NCBI GenBank assembly: GCA_964519895.1
Contig: CAZFLE010000006.1
Location: 65,824-129,823 of the forward strand
Direction of reading: 5' to 3'
DNA: 64,000 nt
DNA from: CAYFPX01 sp964519895
GTDB lineage: Bacteria; Myxococcota_A; UBA796; CAJQPC01
Part shown: one piece after another, positions 18,374 through 26,760 of the stretch
Layout: every line of letters begins with the position of its first letter
Position numbering within the stretch: position 1 is the first letter of the stretch
Notes under the pieces: generated by a model
What the model was told of the DNA's origin: nothing
Databases searched by the model: none
The model's input: the letters and a program-made list of their open reading frames with translations, nothing else
Made by a program: the position numbers and the translations under genes

Positions 18374-19797
18374 TCGGCGCGGCGCTGGTGCTGGCCTGTT
18401 CCTCGGGCCCCGCCGTGACCCCTGCCGATCCGGGGCGACTGGCCACGGCCGCCCGGCTGGGTGTGCTGGCGCGGGCACCGCTGGCGCCGGTCGAGGGCCG
18501 GGCGAGCCGGGGCGATGGCTACTGGATCCGTCCGGTCTCGCTCCAGGTCTACGCCGACCTGAGGGTCTCGGCGGCCCTGTTCCTGCCCGAGGGTCCAGGG
18601 CCCCACCCGGGCGTGCTGGTGGCGGTGGGCCACTTCGGTCAGGGCAAGACCGCAGGGGAGTCCCAAGGCCCCGCTCACGCGCTGGCCAGCCTGGGCTACG
18701 CGGTGCTGGTCGTCGACACCCCCGGCGTCGAGGAAGGGGACTTGCCCGGGCGGCGCATCCACCTGGCCGAAGGCGCCCACGGGCGTGCGCTGCTGGCCGC
18801 GGCGGGCACGACGGCCATGGCGGTACAGCTCGAGAGCCTGCAGGCGGGCCTGGACTACCTGGTGGGGCGACCCGACGTGGACCGGGTCGCGGCGACCGGC
18901 GCGTCGGGGGGCGCGGTCCAGGCCCTGTACCTGAGCTTCATCGATCCACGGGTCCGAGGCGTCGTGCTGGCCAGCTACGTGCCGATGCCCCGGGAAGAGC
19001 GGGCGGGGGGCTGCGCCTGTGATCAGCTGCCGGGTTGGATCGGGCCCGATCCGGCCCTCACCGCCGCGGTCCGGGTACCGACCCTGTGGCTGACCGAGCT
19101 GGACCAGCCCCGGCCGGCGGGCCTGCCCCGAGGGGCCGACTTCGCCGTGGTCGCCGGGCCCCACAGCTACTCCCCAGCGATGATCCAGCGGGCCGCGGAC
19201 TGGCTGGCCGGGACGCTGGATCACGCCAAGGGCACCATCCCCAGCCCGCTGCCCCACTCGCCCGGGGCGCTGCTGGCCTCGAGGTCCGTGGGCTCCGCGA
19301 CGTGGTCGGACCTGGTGGCGGGCCTGTCGGTGCCCCTCTGGAAGCCGGCGCCGTGGCCCGACGTGGCGTGGCTCGGGCGCTGCGAGGGGGACGGGCCCGC
19401 GGTCCTGGTGGCCGGCGGGGAGCCCCAGGACAACGCGGCCCTGCGCGCCGTCGGCCTGCAAACCTGCCCGGTGACGGTGGCCGACGACGAGGCCGGACTC
19501 GCGTCGGCGATCGTGAAGGGCCAGGCCTATGCAGACCGCTACGCCGGTGCGCTGCAGGCAGCGGCCGAGCAACACCAGGCCATCGGGGTCTACGCCGTGC
19601 GCGGCTGGGGCACGGCGGCGCTCGGTTCGGGACTGCCCTATGTCCTGCGGGACCCGTTGACCTTGGCCACGGTGGATCCCGAGCGGGACCCGGCCTGGGT
19701 GCACGCACCGGGGGTCTGGTGGAACCCCGGGGTGTGGGATGGCGCACTGGCCAAGGGGGCGGATCCCGCAACGTTGGCGGCAGCGCTCGTGCCGTGA
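18370..19797 (+). CDS. Putative lipoprotein of the alpha/beta hydrolase superfamily
   Basis: GTG at 18370 overlaps the TGA of the GMC gene by 4 nt, so translation is probably coupled. The 475-residue product starts with a short hydrophobic stretch ending in LVLAC, a weak lipobox. The central part resembles acetyl-xylan esterase/dienelactone hydrolase-like proteins: a strand-loop before GHFGQGK, a VVDTPGVEEGD segment, and a nucleophile elbow ATGASGGAVQ (GxSxG). The C-terminal 170 residues (after about 285) look like a second alpha/beta segment with no motif I recognise. Likely a periplasmic or surface esterase working with the operon's dehydrogenase; substrate unknown. Confidence 0.7.
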   Translation: MIGAALVLACSSGPAVTPADPGRLATAARLGVLARAPLAPVEGRASRGDGYWIRPVSLQVYADLRVSAALFLPEGPGPHPGVLVAVGHFGQGKTAGESQGPAHALASLGYAVLVVDTPGVEEGDLPGRRIHLAEGAHGRALLAAAGTTAMAVQLESLQAGLDYLVGRPDVDRVAATGASGGAVQALYLSFIDPRVRGVVLASYVPMPREERAGGCACDQLPGWIGPDPALTAAVRVPTLWLTELDQPRPAGLPRGADFAVVAGPHSYSPAMIQRAADWLAGTLDHAKGTIPSPLPHSPGALLASRSVGSATWSDLVAGLSVPLWKPAPWPDVAWLGRCEGDGPAVLVAGGEPQDNAALRAVGLQTCPVTVADDEAGLASAIVKGQAYADRYAGALQAAAEQHQAIGVYAVRGWGTAALGSGLPYVLRDPLTLATVDPERDPAWVHAPGVWWNPGVWDGALAKGADPATLAAALVP

Positions 19798-19799
19798 GC

Positions 19800-20642
19800 A
19801 TGCCGCCCACAGCCACCCAGGTCCTCTGCGCAGACGGCTACCGCCTGCAGGGCCACTGGCATCGGCCGTCGACCGCGACCGGCCTGACTGTCGTGCTGGC
19901 CCCCGCCATGCTCGTCCGCGAAGGGTTCTACGGCCGCCTGGCCTCCTGGCTGGCGGACCAGGGGGTGCACACCCTGACCTTTGACTACCGAGGCGCAGGC
20001 ACATCCCTGGCCGCGGAGACGGAGCGCTGGTCCCACCGGCTGGAGCACTGGGGACAGCGGGATCTGCCCGCGGTGATCGGCGCCGCCAGGCGTGCGCGTC
20101 CGGACGACCGTGTGGCGCTGATCGGGCACTCGATGGGGGGCCAGATCATCGGCCTGACGCCGGCTCTGCACGACCTCGAGGCCGTGGTCACCGTGGCTGC
20201 GACCGCGGCGTGGTGGGGACACTGGCCCCGGCCTGAGCGGTGGGGGATCCGGGCCTGGTACCACGTGCTGCCGGTGCTGGGGCGGGCCCTGCCGATCTTC
20301 CCCGCGGGCCGCTTCGGCCTGGGGCCGGACACCGCGTCGACTCTGGTGCGGGGTTGGGCAAAGTGGGGCCGCCACCCGGACTACCTCTACGGGCCCTTTG
20401 GCCTGCGCCATCACACCGCGGACTACACCGGCCGGGTGCTGGCCTATCGGTTCAGCGACGACATCTCCTTTGGCTGTGCCCGGGCGGTCGAAGCCCTGCA
20501 CAGGCCCTTCGGCCAGGCAGACCTGCGCATCGAGGCCCTGGACCCCGCCGACCACGGGCTGGAGAGCCTGGGACACTTTGGATGGTTCCGAGCGCGGAGC
20601 CTGTGGCCGGCGATGCTGACGTGGCTGCGGCGGGGGTCATGA
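19800..20642 (+). CDS. Alpha/beta-fold hydrolase
   Basis: 280 residues from ATG 19800, or 282 from GTG 19794, which overlaps the preceding stop; the junction GTGAGCATG is the same as that in front of the GMC gene. Features are an early oxyanion-hole region (APAMLVREGFYGRLA), TFDYRGAGTS, the nucleophile elbow IGHSMGGQ and a late His in the DHGLESLGHFGWF region. There is no signal peptide, so it is probably cytoplasmic. This is the last gene of the operon; its stop lies within a shared TCATGA with the stop of the convergent nucleotidyltransferase gene, leaving no intergenic terminator. Confidence 0.8.
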   Translation: MPPTATQVLCADGYRLQGHWHRPSTATGLTVVLAPAMLVREGFYGRLASWLADQGVHTLTFDYRGAGTSLAAETERWSHRLEHWGQRDLPAVIGAARRARPDDRVALIGHSMGGQIIGLTPALHDLEAVVTVAATAAWWGHWPRPERWGIRAWYHVLPVLGRALPIFPAGRFGLGPDTASTLVRGWAKWGRHPDYLYGPFGLRHHTADYTGRVLAYRFSDDISFGCARAVEALHRPFGQADLRIEALDPADHGLESLGHFGWFRARSLWPAMLTWLRRGS

Positions 20643-21101
20643 GCGGGGGAGGTTCTCGAGATCGTCCAGGTCCTTGGCCCGACCCGCCGCCGCCTTGGCC
20701 GCCCTCAGGTCCGCCAGGCCGATGATGCGCACGGTGCCGCCCGCCGGCAGCTTGGCCTCGACGGAGCGTGCCAGAGCGTCCAGGAACACGACCCCCTTCA
20801 GGTCCGAGATGAGATCGATGCGATTGGGCGGGCGCCCGAACTGGAAGACCATGCCACGCTGGGCGAGCTCACCGGCGGACTCGACCACGGGCACCGGCTC
20901 ACCCCAGAACTCGACCAGAGCGGCAAAGAGCGCCGCGGCGTTCTTTGGACTGGGCTCGTATGCGAAGTCCACGTCGGCGGTCAGCCTGGGGTAGCCGTGG
21001 AAGAAGACCGCATGGCCACCGACGAGCAGGTAGCGCACGCCGTGCTTCTCCAGAAGCCCGATGAAGTCATGAATGTCCGGGGAGACGATCTGGTCGGTCA
21101 C
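20637..21101 (-). CDS. Nucleotidyltransferase-fold protein, candidate toxin of a two-gene pair
   Basis: 154 residues. The GGHAVFFHGYPRLTADVDFA segment near residue 28 carries the GG...DxD signature of the minimal/AbiEii-like nucleotidyltransferase fold, with a further Asp in RIDLISDL. Such proteins are often encoded after a small gene that acts as, or resembles, an antitoxin, and here the 62-residue gene at 21098-21286 overlaps its start by 4 nt (ATGA). Function as a toxin is inference from architecture; a stand-alone DNA or RNA nucleotidyltransferase is also possible. Convergent with the hydrolase operon, with overlapping stops. Confidence 0.75.
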   Translation of the reverse strand: MTDQIVSPDIHDFIGLLEKHGVRYLLVGGHAVFFHGYPRLTADVDFAYEPSPKNAAALFAALVEFWGEPVPVVESAGELAQRGMVFQFGRPPNRIDLISDLKGVVFLDALARSVEAKLPAGGTVRIIGLADLRAAKAAAGRAKDLDDLENLPRS

Positions 21102-21286
21102 CCGGTCCGGCCCCGTTCGCTCTCGCGGACGTCCGGCGCATCCCTTCCAAAGGCGCGCAGCTGGAGCTCACGGGCGATCCGGAGCCGCTCAACCGGCGTG
21201 AGCGCCCAATTCTGCTCACGCTCCCAGCGTGCGGCCTCCTCGAAAGAGCTGGCCTTGTTGCCCACGCGCTGGATGTCCCGCTTCAC
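21098..21286 (-). CDS. Small partner protein of the nucleotidyltransferase (antitoxin-like)
   Basis: 62 residues starting at GTG 21286, with TGAGG just upstream. The core EREQNWALTPVERLRIARELQL matches the short LTPxERLxIA pattern that I know from small proteins encoded directly in front of nucleotidyltransferase-fold genes. It is charged and helical, with no export signal. It begins 4 nt after the S9 peptidase stop at 21291, so it may be transcribed from that gene's promoter as well. Antitoxin role is inferred from position and size. Confidence 0.7.
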   Translation of the reverse strand: MKRDIQRVGNKASSFEEAARWEREQNWALTPVERLRIARELQLRAFGRDAPDVRESERGRTG

Positions 21287-21290
21287 GGCC

Positions 21291-23363
21291 TCATTCTAAC
21301 GCGCGATCCCCTCCTGGCGCCCCATCCCCCGCCTCGCCTTCCCCAGGCTCGATCCCCAGCACGTAGTGGTCCAGCCACGCCCGGTCCCAGGCCATCTTGG
21401 CGGCCTGGAAGGTCTTGGTGCCCAGGCCGTGCCCCTGGTCTGGGTAGACCAGCAGCTCCACCGGCACGTCCAGGTAGATGCGCAGCGCCCGATACAGCGC
21501 CCGGGAGTGCTGGACCGGCACCCTGGGATCGTGCTCGCCCACGTGGATCACGGTCGGGGTCTGGATCGCGCCGGCCGCGAACAGCGGGGATGCCGCCAGG
21601 TGCTCGTCGGGCACCTCCCAGGGCAGCCCCTGCATGTAGTTGATCACATGGCCCGGGGTGTCCTCGATGGCCCACTGCATGGTCTGGTCGAACACCCCTG
21701 CCCCGCTGCTGGCGGCCTTGAAGCGGTCGGTCCGGGTGATCACGCAATTGGTCAGGTAGCCCCCGTTGCTCCACCCCATCACGGCCAGCTGGTCCGGGTC
21801 GGCGATGCCCTGGGCCACCAGGTGGTCCACACCGCTCAGGATGTCCGAGACCTCGACGTCGTTCTCGCGGCCCACCAGGGCCACCAGGAATTCGTCGCCG
21901 TAGCCGGTGGAGCCCCGGTAGTTCGGGTGGAACACCGCCCAGCCCCGGGCCGCGTACAGCCCGTGGCCTCGGTAGGACAGGCGCAGACCCAGCAGCTCGG
22001 CCCAGGTGGGCCCGCCGTGGAGCTGGACCAGGGTCGGCAGGGGGCCGTCGTCGGGGCCGTGACCCGGGGGCAGCTCCAGCACACCCTCGACCACCGTGCC
22101 ATCGGGTGCCGTCCACGACACCAGCGAGAGCTGGGGCAGCTTCCAGGTGGCCGTGTGGGGGTTCACGTCACTCAGCGGGCGCAGCCGGCCGCGCTTGTCC
22201 CGGAGCCAAACCTCGCCGAAGTGGCCCGGGTCCTGGGACACGAAGGCCAAGGACCGCCCATCGGGCGAGAAGGCGAAGTCCCAGACCACCCGATCGCCGG
22301 GGGTCAGCACGTCTCGGGAGCCCTGGTCTCCACCCGTCACGTCGGCGATGCACTCGACCCGCTGGCGGGCGTGGTCCTGGTTGCCCAGGCACAGATCGCG
22401 GCTGCCCGGCCGCCAGGCGAGTCCCAGGGGGCTCAGCTCGCCCCCGCGGTCCAGCTGCCAGAGATCCGTGGGCCCCGAGCCATCGAACTCGGCCAACAAC
22501 ACCTCGGTGGGGTGGCCGTCGAAGTCCACGTGAAAGGCCAGGGCACCGGAGTCAGAAGACCACACCGGGCCGCCCAACCAGCCATAGGGCGACGGGGCCT
22601 GCTCCCGCCAGAGCGTGTCCTCGAGGGCCTCCAGGGCACCGGTGGCGACGTGCAGGATCTCGAGCTGGGACCAGCCCTCGCCCCACAGGAGCGCCGAGTC
22701 GGGCTGGGTGACCAACGCGACCCGCGACCCGTCGGGCGCCGCTGCGTAGTCCACGATGACCCGCTCCTGGTCGAACAGGACGCGATCCCGCCACGTCTCC
22801 AGGTCCAGCCGGTGGAGCTCGGTCCGCTGCCCGGACCCGTGGGCATAGTCCACGTCGGCCCAGGCGCCCCGGAGTTCGGAGAAGCGGTCGTCGTCGGTCC
22901 GGTCCTGGGTTCGCAGGTAGTAGAGGTAGCGGCCCTCGGCGCCGAGCTGGTAGGCGTGGGCACCGCCCTTCGAAGACGTCACGGGCTGCGCCGCCCCGCC
23001 TTCCGCCGGCATGCGCCAGACCTGGCTGGACCCGTCTCCAGGCGCCGCGTCGGCACCGGCTGCCCGCCGGCCAGACCGGAAGTAGAGCCACTCCCCGTCG
23101 GGGCTCCAGGTCGGGGCGCCGTCCGACGTGTCGTCAAAGGTCAGGCGGCGGTTCTCGTCGCTGGCCAGGTCGTGTACCCACAAGCTGGAGCGTCGCCGAT
23201 CGGTGGCCTCGTCCCAGCGGGACACCGCGTAGGCCACTCGGCGGCCATCCGGGGAGAAGGCCGGGGACCCGGGCCAGTGCAGGCTGAACAGGTCCTCGTC
23301 GACTAGATCGTGGTCCCGGACGGGCTCGGCGGAGAGGGCGGCGGTGCACAGCAACAGGACCAA
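21291..23363 (-). CDS. Exported S9 family prolyl oligopeptidase-like peptidase
   Basis: About 690 residues. I prefer TTG 23363, which gives a short signal-like start (MVLLLCTAALSAEPV) and has GAGGTG upstream; an in-frame start at 23438 would add 25 residues. The N-terminal two thirds carry TolB/WD40-like propeller blades (AFSPDGRRVAYA, TWSPDGEWLYF, AFSPDGRSLAFVS). The C-terminal alpha/beta hydrolase domain has the nucleophile MGWSNGGYL, the acid in HVGEHDPRVP and the base in YPDQGHGLG. The family cleaves short peptides, often dipeptidyl or acylaminoacyl substrates. The propeller limits access to small substrates. Periplasmic location is inferred. Confidence 0.88.
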   Translation of the reverse strand: MVLLLCTAALSAEPVRDHDLVDEDLFSLHWPGSPAFSPDGRRVAYAVSRWDEATDRRRSSLWVHDLASDENRRLTFDDTSDGAPTWSPDGEWLYFRSGRRAAGADAAPGDGSSQVWRMPAEGGAAQPVTSSKGGAHAYQLGAEGRYLYYLRTQDRTDDDRFSELRGAWADVDYAHGSGQRTELHRLDLETWRDRVLFDQERVIVDYAAAPDGSRVALVTQPDSALLWGEGWSQLEILHVATGALEALEDTLWREQAPSPYGWLGGPVWSSDSGALAFHVDFDGHPTEVLLAEFDGSGPTDLWQLDRGGELSPLGLAWRPGSRDLCLGNQDHARQRVECIADVTGGDQGSRDVLTPGDRVVWDFAFSPDGRSLAFVSQDPGHFGEVWLRDKRGRLRPLSDVNPHTATWKLPQLSLVSWTAPDGTVVEGVLELPPGHGPDDGPLPTLVQLHGGPTWAELLGLRLSYRGHGLYAARGWAVFHPNYRGSTGYGDEFLVALVGRENDVEVSDILSGVDHLVAQGIADPDQLAVMGWSNGGYLTNCVITRTDRFKAASSGAGVFDQTMQWAIEDTPGHVINYMQGLPWEVPDEHLAASPLFAAGAIQTPTVIHVGEHDPRVPVQHSRALYRALRIYLDVPVELLVYPDQGHGLGTKTFQAAKMAWDRAWLDHYVLGIEPGEGEAGDGAPGGDRALE

Positions 23364-23427
23364 GGAGCACCTCGCGGAGGGGTCGGGCAGCTGCCCTATT
23401 CCACCGCCGCACACCCCGCGGGACCGG

Positions 23428-23709
23428 TCATCCCCCACAGCCCGGCAGCGGCTCGCAGACCGACTCCCCGACCGGGTCGCCGCCCGATGCCAGCACCCGG
23501 TGCAGGTCGGTGCGCTCCCGGCCGTCGGTGTCCGTGACGGTGATGGAGAGGTCCAGCGCCTCGTGGCACAGGAGCTCGTGGGCGCCGTCGGCCACCTCGG
23601 GCACGTAGTCCGGGAGCCGGTCGAGCCGGTTCAGGTGCCCGCACAGGCGAGCCAGATCCACAGGGTCATGTCGGACCTCCGCCGGCGTGCACAGCAGGAG
23701 TCGTGCCAA
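23428..23709 (-). CDS. Small protein of unknown function
   Basis: 93 codons from a TTG at 23709 (no clear ribosome binding site; a later GTG is possible). Third codon positions are almost all G or C like the neighbours, which argues for real coding. I recognise no domain. It is acidic, has no signal peptide, and has four cysteines, the last in a C-terminal CEPLPGCGG. It lies between the PLP enzyme and the S9 peptidase on the same strand. Confidence 0.5.
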   Translation of the reverse strand: MARLLLCTPAEVRHDPVDLARLCGHLNRLDRLPDYVPEVADGAHELLCHEALDLSITVTDTDGRERTDLHRVLASGGDPVGESVCEPLPGCGG

Positions 23710-23783
23710 GCCGCGAGCCCGCCAGGGCTAGGGCGCCCGCTCAGCCCCGTCGAGTGCGTGCGGGCCGCATTCGACGCGTCCGC

Positions 23784-24845
23784 TCAGGATGCGCGCTGCA
23801 GCAGTCCGGTGAAGGCCGGGGGCACCTGGGCCGGCGCACGGGCCAGCAGATCGTCCAGGGGCGCACTGCTCAGCGTGTCGATGAACAGGACGCGCGACCC
23901 CAGGGCACCCCTGGACGCAAGGTCCAGCAGCGCCGCAAAGGTCTTGCCGGTGTAGGTGGCCTCGAGGGTGAGACCGGCCTGGGTCTGGGCGATCTCGCGG
24001 GCCTGGACGGACCCGGGGGTGTCGTGTCCGTACCCGGCGCCGCAGTAGTCGTGGTGGACCACCAGCTGCGACGCCTGGAGCGGCGGGACCCGGGCACCAC
24101 CACGCTCGAGCAGGCCCACGGTGCGGCGTGCCAGCCCGCTCACCGTCCGGTGGCTGGCCATCCAGCGCTCCGTGACCCTCACCGCGTGCAGCCGGACGCT
24201 CGAGAGCCCGGCCAGTGCCAGGCCGACATGCAGGCCAGCCGCGGTGCCGGTGGACCCGGCCGGCACGATCAGGTCCGTGGGCTCCGGCAGGGCCTGGGCC
24301 CGGATCTGGTCCGCGAGCTCCAAGGCAGCCTCGACCCAGCCCAGGCATCCCAAGGGCGAAGAGCCCCCGGGACCCACCCAGGCCGGCCAGTGGCCGTCCT
24401 CGCGGCGAGCGGCCCAGAACGCACGGAGCACCTGGATCGGCACGTCCAGGTTGCCGCGGCAGGGCCAGACGCGGTGGGCCAGGGACAGCGACAGGCGCAG
24501 GTTCTCCCGGACGTGCTCGCTGTCCGGCTGTGGCACCAGGACCGCGTGCACCTTGACCCCGACCTGGGCCCCCAGCAAGGCGCTGGCGATGCAGTGATGT
24601 GAGCCGCCCGCACCCAAGGTGACCATGGTGCCCCCCCGGGCCTGCAACGCCGGCAGCAGCCACTCCAGCTTGCGGACCTTGTTGCCCCCGTAGACCGGGT
24701 GGGCGCGGTCCTCGCGCTTGACCCACGCGGCCACCCCATTGGGCAGCGCCAGGCCGGACATCGGCTCGACGGGTGTAGGAAAGGTGCCCAGCCGCAGCCG
24801 GGGGTGTGCCAGGTCTGGCGCCAGCGCGTGGAGGTCGGCGGTCAC
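23784..24845 (-). CDS. PLP-dependent ACC deaminase / D-cysteine desulfhydrase family enzyme
   Basis: 353 residues from GTG 24845. The family uses pyridoxal phosphate to break down 1-aminocyclopropane-1-carboxylate or D-cysteine to an oxo acid and ammonia (plus sulfide for D-cysteine). The PLP lysine is in YGGNKVRKLEWLL, the substrate region is LGAGGSHHCIAS, and the phosphate-binding loop is PAGSTGTAAGL. The usual GGIQSNH-like loop is GAGGSHHC here, so substrate choice between the two activities is not settled. Divergent from the metalloprotease gene across 52 bp. Confidence 0.82.
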   Translation of the reverse strand: MTADLHALAPDLAHPRLRLGTFPTPVEPMSGLALPNGVAAWVKREDRAHPVYGGNKVRKLEWLLPALQARGGTMVTLGAGGSHHCIASALLGAQVGVKVHAVLVPQPDSEHVRENLRLSLSLAHRVWPCRGNLDVPIQVLRAFWAARREDGHWPAWVGPGGSSPLGCLGWVEAALELADQIRAQALPEPTDLIVPAGSTGTAAGLHVGLALAGLSSVRLHAVRVTERWMASHRTVSGLARRTVGLLERGGARVPPLQASQLVVHHDYCGAGYGHDTPGSVQAREIAQTQAGLTLEATYTGKTFAALLDLASRGALGSRVLFIDTLSSAPLDDLLARAPAQVPPAFTGLLQRAS

Positions 24846-24852
24846 GCCCAGG

Positions 24853-24887
24853 GTGTATCGCGGCCCCGTGCGGCACCGCGGCTACAC
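24853..24887. promoter_or_regulatory. Interrupted palindrome in a divergent promoter region
   Basis: Between the PLP enzyme and the metalloprotease the sequence has arms GTGTA-t-CGCGG and CCGCG-gc-TACAC separated by 12 nt. The element sits 10 nt before the metalloprotease ATG and 7 nt from the other start, so a bound dimer could control both. Operator function is inference. Confidence 0.35.
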
Positions 24888-24897
24888 TCCGGGCGCG

Positions 24898-26187
24898 ATG
24901 AAGTGCGCCACCCCCCTCGTGCTCGCGGCCTTGTCCGGCACCGGGCCGCCTCCTCATGCGGGGGTGTTCGCGCCGCCCTTCGACACCACCACGACAGCCC
25001 CCCCCGCCGCCGGCAAGGCCGTCTGGGGCGCCTCGCTGGAGCACCAGCTCACCTCCGACAATTTCGTCGTGGGCTGGGAAGGAGACTCGGGGAGCGCCGA
25101 CGCCGCTCAGCGCGTGCTGGACGTCCTGGAGCTCGCCTGGATCAACCTGGTCCTGGAGCTGGGCTGGACGCCGCCCACATCGAGCGACGACTACCTGCTG
25201 TGGATCGTCCTGGACCCGTCGGTGGGCCACACCGGGTACACCGCGCTGGTGGACGGGCCCGACTACCCCGAAGGGGTCCCGTACATCTACATGAACCCGG
25301 ACTACGCAGCCTTCGGCAGCTTCTGGGAGCACCTGGCGGTGCACGAGTTCAACCACATGCTGCACTACCGGCTGCGCGACTACACCGGCGGCGACAAGGA
25401 GTCCTGGTACTGGGAGGCGTCAGCGGAGTGGGGCGTGGAGCTGGGCGCCCCCGATCTCGACGTGTACGCGGTCCAGCAGGCCTTCTACGCCTTGAAGCCA
25501 GAGGCCCGCTACGACACGATCGACGGGCAGCACGAGTACGGAATGCTGGGCCTGAATGCCTGGCTCGACGAGCACGGCCTGGGGCCAGGAGGACTGCGAG
25601 ACGTCTGGGACGAAGCCCAGGACCGCCCGGGCGACGACTGGGTCGAGATCCTGGAGGACCTGTCCGGGGCGTCGGCAGGCCAGCTGTGGGCGGACTTCAC
25701 CGCCGCGCTGAGCAATGGGGCGCTCCGGGAGGCGAACCTGTACACGCCCCCCACGCCCTTGGGCCCGGTCGACGAGGGCAGCTCGGGCAAGCTGGCGCTG
25801 TTGGGCACCGATGCCTGGGAAGTCACCGCGGACGCCGTGGTCCGGGTGGACGGCGACGCGATCCTGGGGGCGCCCTGGGGTCACGGGAGCGCCGTGCGAG
25901 CGTGGACGGGCGACGTCCTGACGGTCACGGCCCTGAAACAGAATGCAAACTACTCGTTGAGCCTGGGCGACGTGGACGAACCGCTGGACACCGGCGGCCC
26001 TGGGGACAGCGGCGGCTCCCAGAACGGCGACGGCGGCGGCGGCACGGGCCTTCCCGACGACGACGGGGTGGGGTGCGGCTGTCAAAGCACGGGGGGGTCG
26101 GGCCTGGCCTGGCCCTTGCTCGCGCTGCTCGGTGCGGTGCTGCGGCAGAGGAGGTCTGTGGCGACACCCGCATGCAGGCGGGTATAA
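24898..26187 (+). CDS. Surface-sorted zinc metalloprotease with MYXO-CTERM tag
   Basis: 429 residues from ATG 24898 with a hydrophobic N-terminus (KCATPLVLAALSG). The HExxH zinc motif is HEFNH at residues 149-153. A third ligand is likely Glu173 in WYWEASAEWG, 20 residues after the second His as in gluzincins. After residue 365 a Gly/Asp/Ser-rich linker (DTGGPGDSGGSQNGDGGG) leads to VGCGCQ, a hydrophobic segment (LAWPLLALLGAVL) and RQRR: a MYXO-CTERM sorting tag, which in known systems is processed at the Cys and anchors the protein at the outer surface. A tail of 9 residues follows the Arg cluster. Likely a surface protease; substrate unknown. Confidence 0.85.
   Translation: MKCATPLVLAALSGTGPPPHAGVFAPPFDTTTTAPPAAGKAVWGASLEHQLTSDNFVVGWEGDSGSADAAQRVLDVLELAWINLVLELGWTPPTSSDDYLLWIVLDPSVGHTGYTALVDGPDYPEGVPYIYMNPDYAAFGSFWEHLAVHEFNHMLHYRLRDYTGGDKESWYWEASAEWGVELGAPDLDVYAVQQAFYALKPEARYDTIDGQHEYGMLGLNAWLDEHGLGPGGLRDVWDEAQDRPGDDWVEILEDLSGASAGQLWADFTAALSNGALREANLYTPPTPLGPVDEGSSGKLALLGTDAWEVTADAVVRVDGDAILGAPWGHGSAVRAWTGDVLTVTALKQNANYSLSLGDVDEPLDTGGPGDSGGSQNGDGGGGTGLPDDDGVGCGCQSTGGSGLAWPLLALLGAVLRQRRSVATPACRRV
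26166..26183 (+). terminator. Hairpin at the end of the metalloprotease gene
   Basis: ACCCGC-ATGCAG-GCGGGT can form a 6-bp stem within the last codons of the metalloprotease gene. No T-run follows, so it is at best a weak or Rho-assisted terminator. A TATAAG at 26183-26188 just after it could be a -10 for the next gene. Confidence 0.3.
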
Positions 26188-26214
26188 GGCGGGCCGCTCA
26201 CAGGGGTCAGGGCC

Positions 26215-26760
26215 ATGCTTTCCGTCGGCGAGATCGCGCCACAGTTTCGCGTGCAGCCAGTCTTCGGGCTGCCAGTCGATGTCGAGGAACACACGTCTCG
26301 CTACCCCTTGGCGATCTGCTTCGTCTCCAGCCTGGGCAGTCCGCTGACCCGACAGACCCTGGCCGACATTCAGGCGCGCTACGCCGACTTCGACGTGCTC
26401 GGCATCCAGGTGGCCGCCGTCACCCGCAGCGGCCTGGACGTGGCCCGGGACTTCGTGCCGCGACACCACGTGCTGTTCCCGATCCTCAGCGACCCGGCCG
26501 GCGAGCTCTACGCCCAATACCAGGTCTCCGGCCACGGCTGGAAGTCTGCGGTCAAGGCCCTGGACCCGCGATCCGTCCGCAAGGCCATGAACTCGATCAA
26601 GCTCGGGGTCGGCAAGCCCGAGCGCGGCACGACACAGCTCCCAGCCGAGTTCGTCGTCGCCCCTGGGGGGGGAATCTCCTACGCCCGCTACGGCACCGCC
26701 GTGAGTGACATCCTGCAGATCGAGCCCCTGCTTTCGGCGGCGCGGGAGGCCTGTCGTTGA
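26215..26760 (+). CDS. AhpC/TSA-like redoxin without the peroxidatic cysteine
   Basis: 181 residues. The N-terminus (VGEIAPQFRVQPVFG) and the later DVLGIQVAAVTRSG, FPILSDPAGELYAQYQV and FVVAPGGGISYARYG segments give a thioredoxin-fold peroxiredoxin pattern. At the active-site loop, where family members have PxxxTxxC, the sequence reads SSLGSPLTRQTL with no Cys; the only nearby Cys is four or more residues earlier in ICFVSS. Peroxidase activity is therefore doubtful and a binding or chaperone role is possible. A good ribosome binding site (AGGGGTCAGGG) precedes ATG 26215. The next gene overlaps its stop by 4 nt. Confidence 0.75.
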   Translation: MLSVGEIAPQFRVQPVFGLPVDVEEHTSRYPLAICFVSSLGSPLTRQTLADIQARYADFDVLGIQVAAVTRSGLDVARDFVPRHHVLFPILSDPAGELYAQYQVSGHGWKSAVKALDPRSVRKAMNSIKLGVGKPERGTTQLPAEFVVAPGGGISYARYGTAVSDILQIEPLLSAAREACR

